Position numbers and translations under genes: made by a program
Shown here: in pieces, positions 61,344 to 64,000 of the stretch
Layout: every line of letters begins with the position of its first letter
Numbering within the stretch: the stretch's first letter is position 1
From: Roseiarcus sp963696665
GTDB lineage: Bacteria > Pseudomonadota > Alphaproteobacteria > Rhizobiales > Beijerinckiaceae
Direction of reading: 5' to 3'
Length of the DNA: 64,000 nucleotides
Assembly: GCA_963696665.1 (NCBI GenBank)
Contig: CAVOLE010000031.1
Coordinates: 310,001-374,000, forward strand
The notes under the pieces: model-generated
What the model saw: the letters and a program-made list of their open reading frames with translations, nothing else
What the model was told of the DNA's origin: nothing
Databases searched by the model: none

Positions 61344-62154
61344 AGGCTCGCCCCCTTTCGAAGTCCTCGACGCGCATCCCGTCATAAGCCGGCGTCACAT
61401 TCGCGGGCAGCTTCGCGCGCAACGTCTCGTAATCGAGGTCGGTATGCAGGTTGGTCAGGATGGCGCGGCGCGGACGCATTTTTTCGATCCAATGAAGCGC
61501 GTCGTCGAGGCTGAAATGGGAGGGGTGGGGACGATAGCGCAGAGCGTCGATGATCCAAAGGTCCAGGCCTTCGAGGAAGGGAAGGCTCGCTTCGGGAATG
61601 CGTTTCACGTCAGGCGTATAGGCGAGCCCTCCGAAGCGAAAGCCGAGCGCGATGACCTCGCCGTGCTCGAGATCGAACGGCCTCGCCTCGATCGCCCCGC
61701 CCGGTCCATCGACCCGGCAAAGCTTGCCGGCCGTAAGCCGCAGCTCATTTGCGATCGGAGGATAAGAGCTTCCGTCAGGGGTCTGAAAAATATAAGAGAA
61801 TCCCCGGCGGACGATATGGGATGTCGTCTCGTTCATGTAAACGTCGAGGCGGCGGCGCATGACCAGGCAGAGCGGCCTCAGATCGTCGATGCCGTGCGTA
61901 TGATCGGCGTGGGGATGGCTCAAAAGGACGGCGTCGAGCCGCTTCACGCCGGCGTCAAGCAGCTGCTCGCGCAAATCGGGCGAAGTGTCGACGAGAACGG
62001 TGGTCGTCCCGGCGGGCCCCAGGCGCTCGACAAGCACCGAGCAGCGCCGGCGGCGGTTCTTCGGGTTCGCCGGATCGCAAGCGCCCCAGCCTTCCGCGAT
62101 CCGCGGCACGCCGCCTGACGAGCCGCAGCCCAGGATGGTCAGCCGCAACGTCAA
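61315..62154 (-). CDS. MBL-fold metallo-hydrolase (PhnP-like)
   Basis: A 279-residue protein. The signature LTILGCGSSGGVPRIAEGWG opens it, then SHPHADHTHGIDDLRPLCLV, the metal-binding HxHxDH. A late HPSHFSLDDALHWIEKM and AILTNLHTDLDYETL provide further ligands. It fits the PhnP/tRNase Z-like branch; the C-P lyase genes are not present, so phosphonate use cannot be claimed. It overlaps the tatD stop by 4 bp (ATGA). Confidence 0.92.
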   Translation of the reverse strand: MTLRLTILGCGSSGGVPRIAEGWGACDPANPKNRRRRCSVLVERLGPAGTTTVLVDTSPDLREQLLDAGVKRLDAVLLSHPHADHTHGIDDLRPLCLVMRRRLDVYMNETTSHIVRRGFSYIFQTPDGSSYPPIANELRLTAGKLCRVDGPGGAIEARPFDLEHGEVIALGFRFGGLAYTPDVKRIPEASLPFLEGLDLWIIDALRYRPHPSHFSLDDALHWIEKMRPRRAILTNLHTDLDYETLRAKLPANVTPAYDGMRVEDFERGRAYDAGRKRDP

Positions 62155-62990
62155 TGCGACGATCCGACGGCCTGCGGCGGGTTGCCGACGGCCTGCGGCA
62201 GCTTGCCAACGACCGGGGGAAGCTTGGAAAAAAACTTAAGCGTGTTGGCGCGCGTCGCCGCCGCCAGCGCTTGCGGCTCGAGCCCGCGCGCCTCGGCGAC
62301 CACGCCCGCCGTGGCGACGACGAACGCCGGCTCGTTGCGGCGGCCGCGATGCGGGGTCGGCGCGAGATAGGGCGCGTCGGTCTCGACCAGAATGCGGTCG
62401 AGCGGGACATCGCGCGCGATGGCGCGCAAATCCTCCGACTTCTTGAACGTCACCACGCCGGAGAACGAGATCGAGAGTCCGAGGCCGACCGCGACCTCGG
62501 CGAGCTTGCGCGAGGCGGTGAAGCAATGGAGCACGGCGCGGAACCGCCCCTGCCCCATTTCTTGCGCCAGGATTGAGCCCATGTCGGCGTCGGCGTCGCG
62601 CGTATGGATCACGAGCGGCAGGTCGAGCTCGCGGGCGAGCGCGATATGCCCGCGAAAGACGCGCTGAGCGACATCGCGGGGCGCATTGTCATAGTGATAA
62701 TCGAGGCCCGCCTCGCCGATCCCGACGCATTTCGGATGGCTGGCGAATGCGCGCATCGTGTCGAAGTCCTCCGCCCCCTCCCCGGCCGCCTCGTGCGGAT
62801 GCGTGCCGACGGTGAAGAAGACGTCCTCGTACCGCTCCGCAATCGCGGCCACGCCCGGCGCCTTCGCGACTTTCGTGCCAATGGTGACCATGCGCTCGAC
62901 GCCGGCCGCTCGCGCGCGCCCAATGACCCCGTCAAGATCGTCGGCGAAGTCGGGAAAATCGAGGTGGCAGTGGCTGTCGATGAGGGTCAT
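62151..62990 (-). CDS. tatD: TatD family DNase
   Basis: A 279-residue metal-dependent hydrolase. ATG at 62990 begins MTLIDSHCHLDFPDFADDLD, with the HxH site. Then FFTVGTHPHEA, CVGIGEAGLDYHYDNAPRDV and LVIHTRDADADM provide the remaining metal ligands. The C-terminus carries a repeated LPxxVG tail encoded by a 21-bp tandem repeat. The gene follows metG and overlaps the MBL gene, so metG-tatD-MBL-M20 is probably one operon. Confidence 0.95.
   Translation of the reverse strand: MTLIDSHCHLDFPDFADDLDGVIGRARAAGVERMVTIGTKVAKAPGVAAIAERYEDVFFTVGTHPHEAAGEGAEDFDTMRAFASHPKCVGIGEAGLDYHYDNAPRDVAQRVFRGHIALARELDLPLVIHTRDADADMGSILAQEMGQGRFRAVLHCFTASRKLAEVAVGLGLSISFSGVVTFKKSEDLRAIARDVPLDRILVETDAPYLAPTPHRGRRNEPAFVVATAGVVAEARGLEPQALAAATRANTLKFFSKLPPVVGKLPQAVGNPPQAVGSSH
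62164..62226. repeat. 21-bp tandem repeat at the tatD 3' end
   Basis: Three 21-bp units lie head to tail. The first two differ at only a few bases (shared start CCGACGGCCTGCGGC), the third is more diverged. Each encodes a 7-residue unit of the tatD tail. Confidence 0.8.
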
Positions 62991-63004
62991 TCGGCTACCC
63001 CGGA

Positions 63005-63045
63005 CCCTCACCCCTGCCCCTCTCCCAGAGGGAGAGGGAAACGCG
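63005..63045. repeat. REP-like hairpin between tatD and metG
   Basis: CTCTCCC-AGA-GGGAGAG with flanking CCTCACCCCTGCCC is the half-unit of the repeat seen at 11257 and 40119. It lies in the 60-bp gap between metG and tatD. Confidence 0.65.
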
Positions 63046-63050
63046 CCTCA

Positions 63051-64000
63051 TCACTTCGCAGCCTCGGCTTCGACGTAACGAGGGAAAACTGGCTTAGGCG
63101 CGGGCAGCGGTGCGCCGGGCTTGAGCCGATGTCGGGCCCTAATTCTCCAAAACGGTTCGTCTACCTCGATATCTTCAGTCCACACTTCGAGGTCGCTGAA
63201 ATTGCGTTGGTCTGGAGGCACAGCGAGGAGATCAAGCAGCTTGTTCATCGAGCCGGGCATGACAGGCTGCAACAAGATCGCAACGATGCGTAGAACTTCG
63301 AGCGTCGCGTACAGAACAACGCGCATTTCGCCGGGATCGCTGTTGGCCTTTTTCCATGGCTCGCGCGTTGCGAAATAGCGGTTTGTCCGCCCGACAATCT
63401 CGAAGACGCTTGCGACGTACTGGTGTATCGCAAAGGCGGCCATGTGCGTTCGGGCGGTTTCAATCAAGGAATCCGCGGCCGCCAGCAGTTCGTCCGTCTC
63501 TTCGTCGACGAGTCCCATGGGCGCGTTCCAGTCTGGAACCTCTCCCCCACAGTTCCGGGCGATCATGGTGAGCGAGCGCTGCGCCAGATTGCCGATGTCG
63601 TTGGCGAGATCGGCGTTCATGCGGGCGACGATCGCTTCGTGCGAATAGCTGCCGTCCTGGCCGAACGGGACTTCCCGCAGGAAGAAATAGCGCACGGCGT
63701 CGAGCCCGTACGCCTCAACCATTTCCTTCGGGCCGACGACATTGCCGACCGACTTCGACATTTTCTCGCCGCGGTTGAACAGGAAGCCGTGCACGACGAC
63801 CTGCTTCGGGACTGGCAGCCCCGCCGACATAAGGAAGGCCGGCCAATAGATCGCGTGGAAGCGGGTGATGTCCTTGCCGATCACATGCGCGTCCGCGGGC
63901 CAGAATTTCGAGCGCGGGCCGTCATCCGGGAAACCGGTCGCGGTGATGTAATTGGTGAGCGCGTCGACCCAGACATACATCACGTGTTTCGGGTCGCCCG
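63051..64000 (-). CDS. metG: Methionyl-tRNA synthetase, 3' part
   Basis: The C-terminal 315 residues of MetG; the frame runs off the right edge, so the HIGH part lies outside. Visible: GDPKHVMYVWVDALTNYITA, then FLFNRGEKMSKSVGNVVGPK, where KMSKS is the class I catalytic loop, and the anticodon-binding helical domain (YVASVFEIVGRTNRYFATRE, then PWKK). The protein ends at about 63051 without the C-terminal tRNA-binding extension of E. coli MetG, as expected for the short type. It is the first gene of a block with tatD. Confidence 0.97.
   Translation of the reverse strand, partial: GDPKHVMYVWVDALTNYITATGFPDDGPRSKFWPADAHVIGKDITRFHAIYWPAFLMSAGLPVPKQVVVHGFLFNRGEKMSKSVGNVVGPKEMVEAYGLDAVRYFFLREVPFGQDGSYSHEAIVARMNADLANDIGNLAQRSLTMIARNCGGEVPDWNAPMGLVDEETDELLAAADSLIETARTHMAAFAIHQYVASVFEIVGRTNRYFATREPWKKANSDPGEMRVVLYATLEVLRIVAILLQPVMPGSMNKLLDLLAVPPDQRNFSDLEVWTEDIEVDEPFWRIRARHRLKPGAPLPAPKPVFPRYVEAEAAK

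Overview
This window is a piece of a GC-rich alphaproteobacterial chromosome, most likely from the order Hyphomicrobiales (Rhizobiales). The evidence is the gene set: an LpcC-like lipopolysaccharide mannosyltransferase, a short phasin, DUF1489, DUF992 and DUF2232 proteins, a SPOR-tailed D,D-carboxypeptidase, the ihfA-merR-tRNA-Pro block, and the dispersed palindromic repeats typical of that order. A family such as Beijerinckiaceae or Methylocystaceae is only a guess. There is no prophage, transposase, rRNA or CRISPR array. One tRNA (Pro, anticodon GGG) is present.

Layout. Positions 1-8.1 kb hold the two subunits of a 3-methylcrotonyl-CoA carboxylase-type enzyme (mccB end, mccA). They are separated by an Mrr-type restriction endonuclease, a MarR regulator with a decayed VOC gene, a three-gene membrane/stress operon (YqjD-, YqjE- and DUF3618-like) and a DUF992 protein. 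Positions 8.5-13.1 kb hold a tail-collar/PEP-CTERM protein, DUF1489, a bicupin, and a VWA plus J-domain pair. Positions 13.1-18.8 kb hold a penicillin-binding carboxypeptidase, a phasin with PhaR-like operator sites, and clpS-clpA. Positions 19-31 kb are mixed metabolism: epimerase, SPW protein, Nudix, PhzF, PdxY, a Tat-exported metallo-hydrolase, adenine deaminase, DUF423, GNAT, DedA and MFS. Positions 31-34 kb hold a biuret-hydrolase-like amidohydrolase with an NCS2-type permease. Positions 34-41 kb hold glmS, an HtrA-like protease, two LPS-type glycosyltransferases and a 2OG-Fe(II) oxygenase. Positions 41-47 kb hold argC, a fumarylacetoacetase-family enzyme, an NYN protein, a type-5 uracil-DNA glycosylase and an aldose epimerase. 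Positions 47-49 kb hold a MarR-regulated drug exporter. Positions 49.3-51.3 kb hold a globin fused to a nitronate monooxygenase, divergent from an NsrR-type NO-sensing repressor. Positions 51.5-57.5 kb hold rplI, DUF2232, rpsR and rpsF, followed by a stress cluster containing a hemerythrin-like protein fused to glycine/arginine-rich repeats. Positions 57.8-64 kb hold ihfA, merR, tRNA-Pro, an NmrA-like protein, M20 peptidase, PhnP-like hydrolase, tatD and the end of metG.

The most unusual biology is the NsrR / globin-NMO locus, in which a haemoglobin domain with NO-dioxygenase features lacks its normal reductase and is joined to an FMN enzyme. Next are a three-copy AT-rich palindromic repeat built from 10-bp units (about 3.4, 8.1 and 36.4 kb) and the hemerythrin-repeat fusion.

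Caution on sequence quality. At least nine otherwise well-conserved genes, including argC, mccA and a phasin, are broken by single-base indels. Most are one extra base, often in a short G, C or T run. This pattern looks more like assembly or sequencing error than decay, so these genes are listed as CDS with the frameshift stated. True decay is better supported for the VOC gene (in-frame stop plus lost C-terminus) and for a truncated GNAT fragment.
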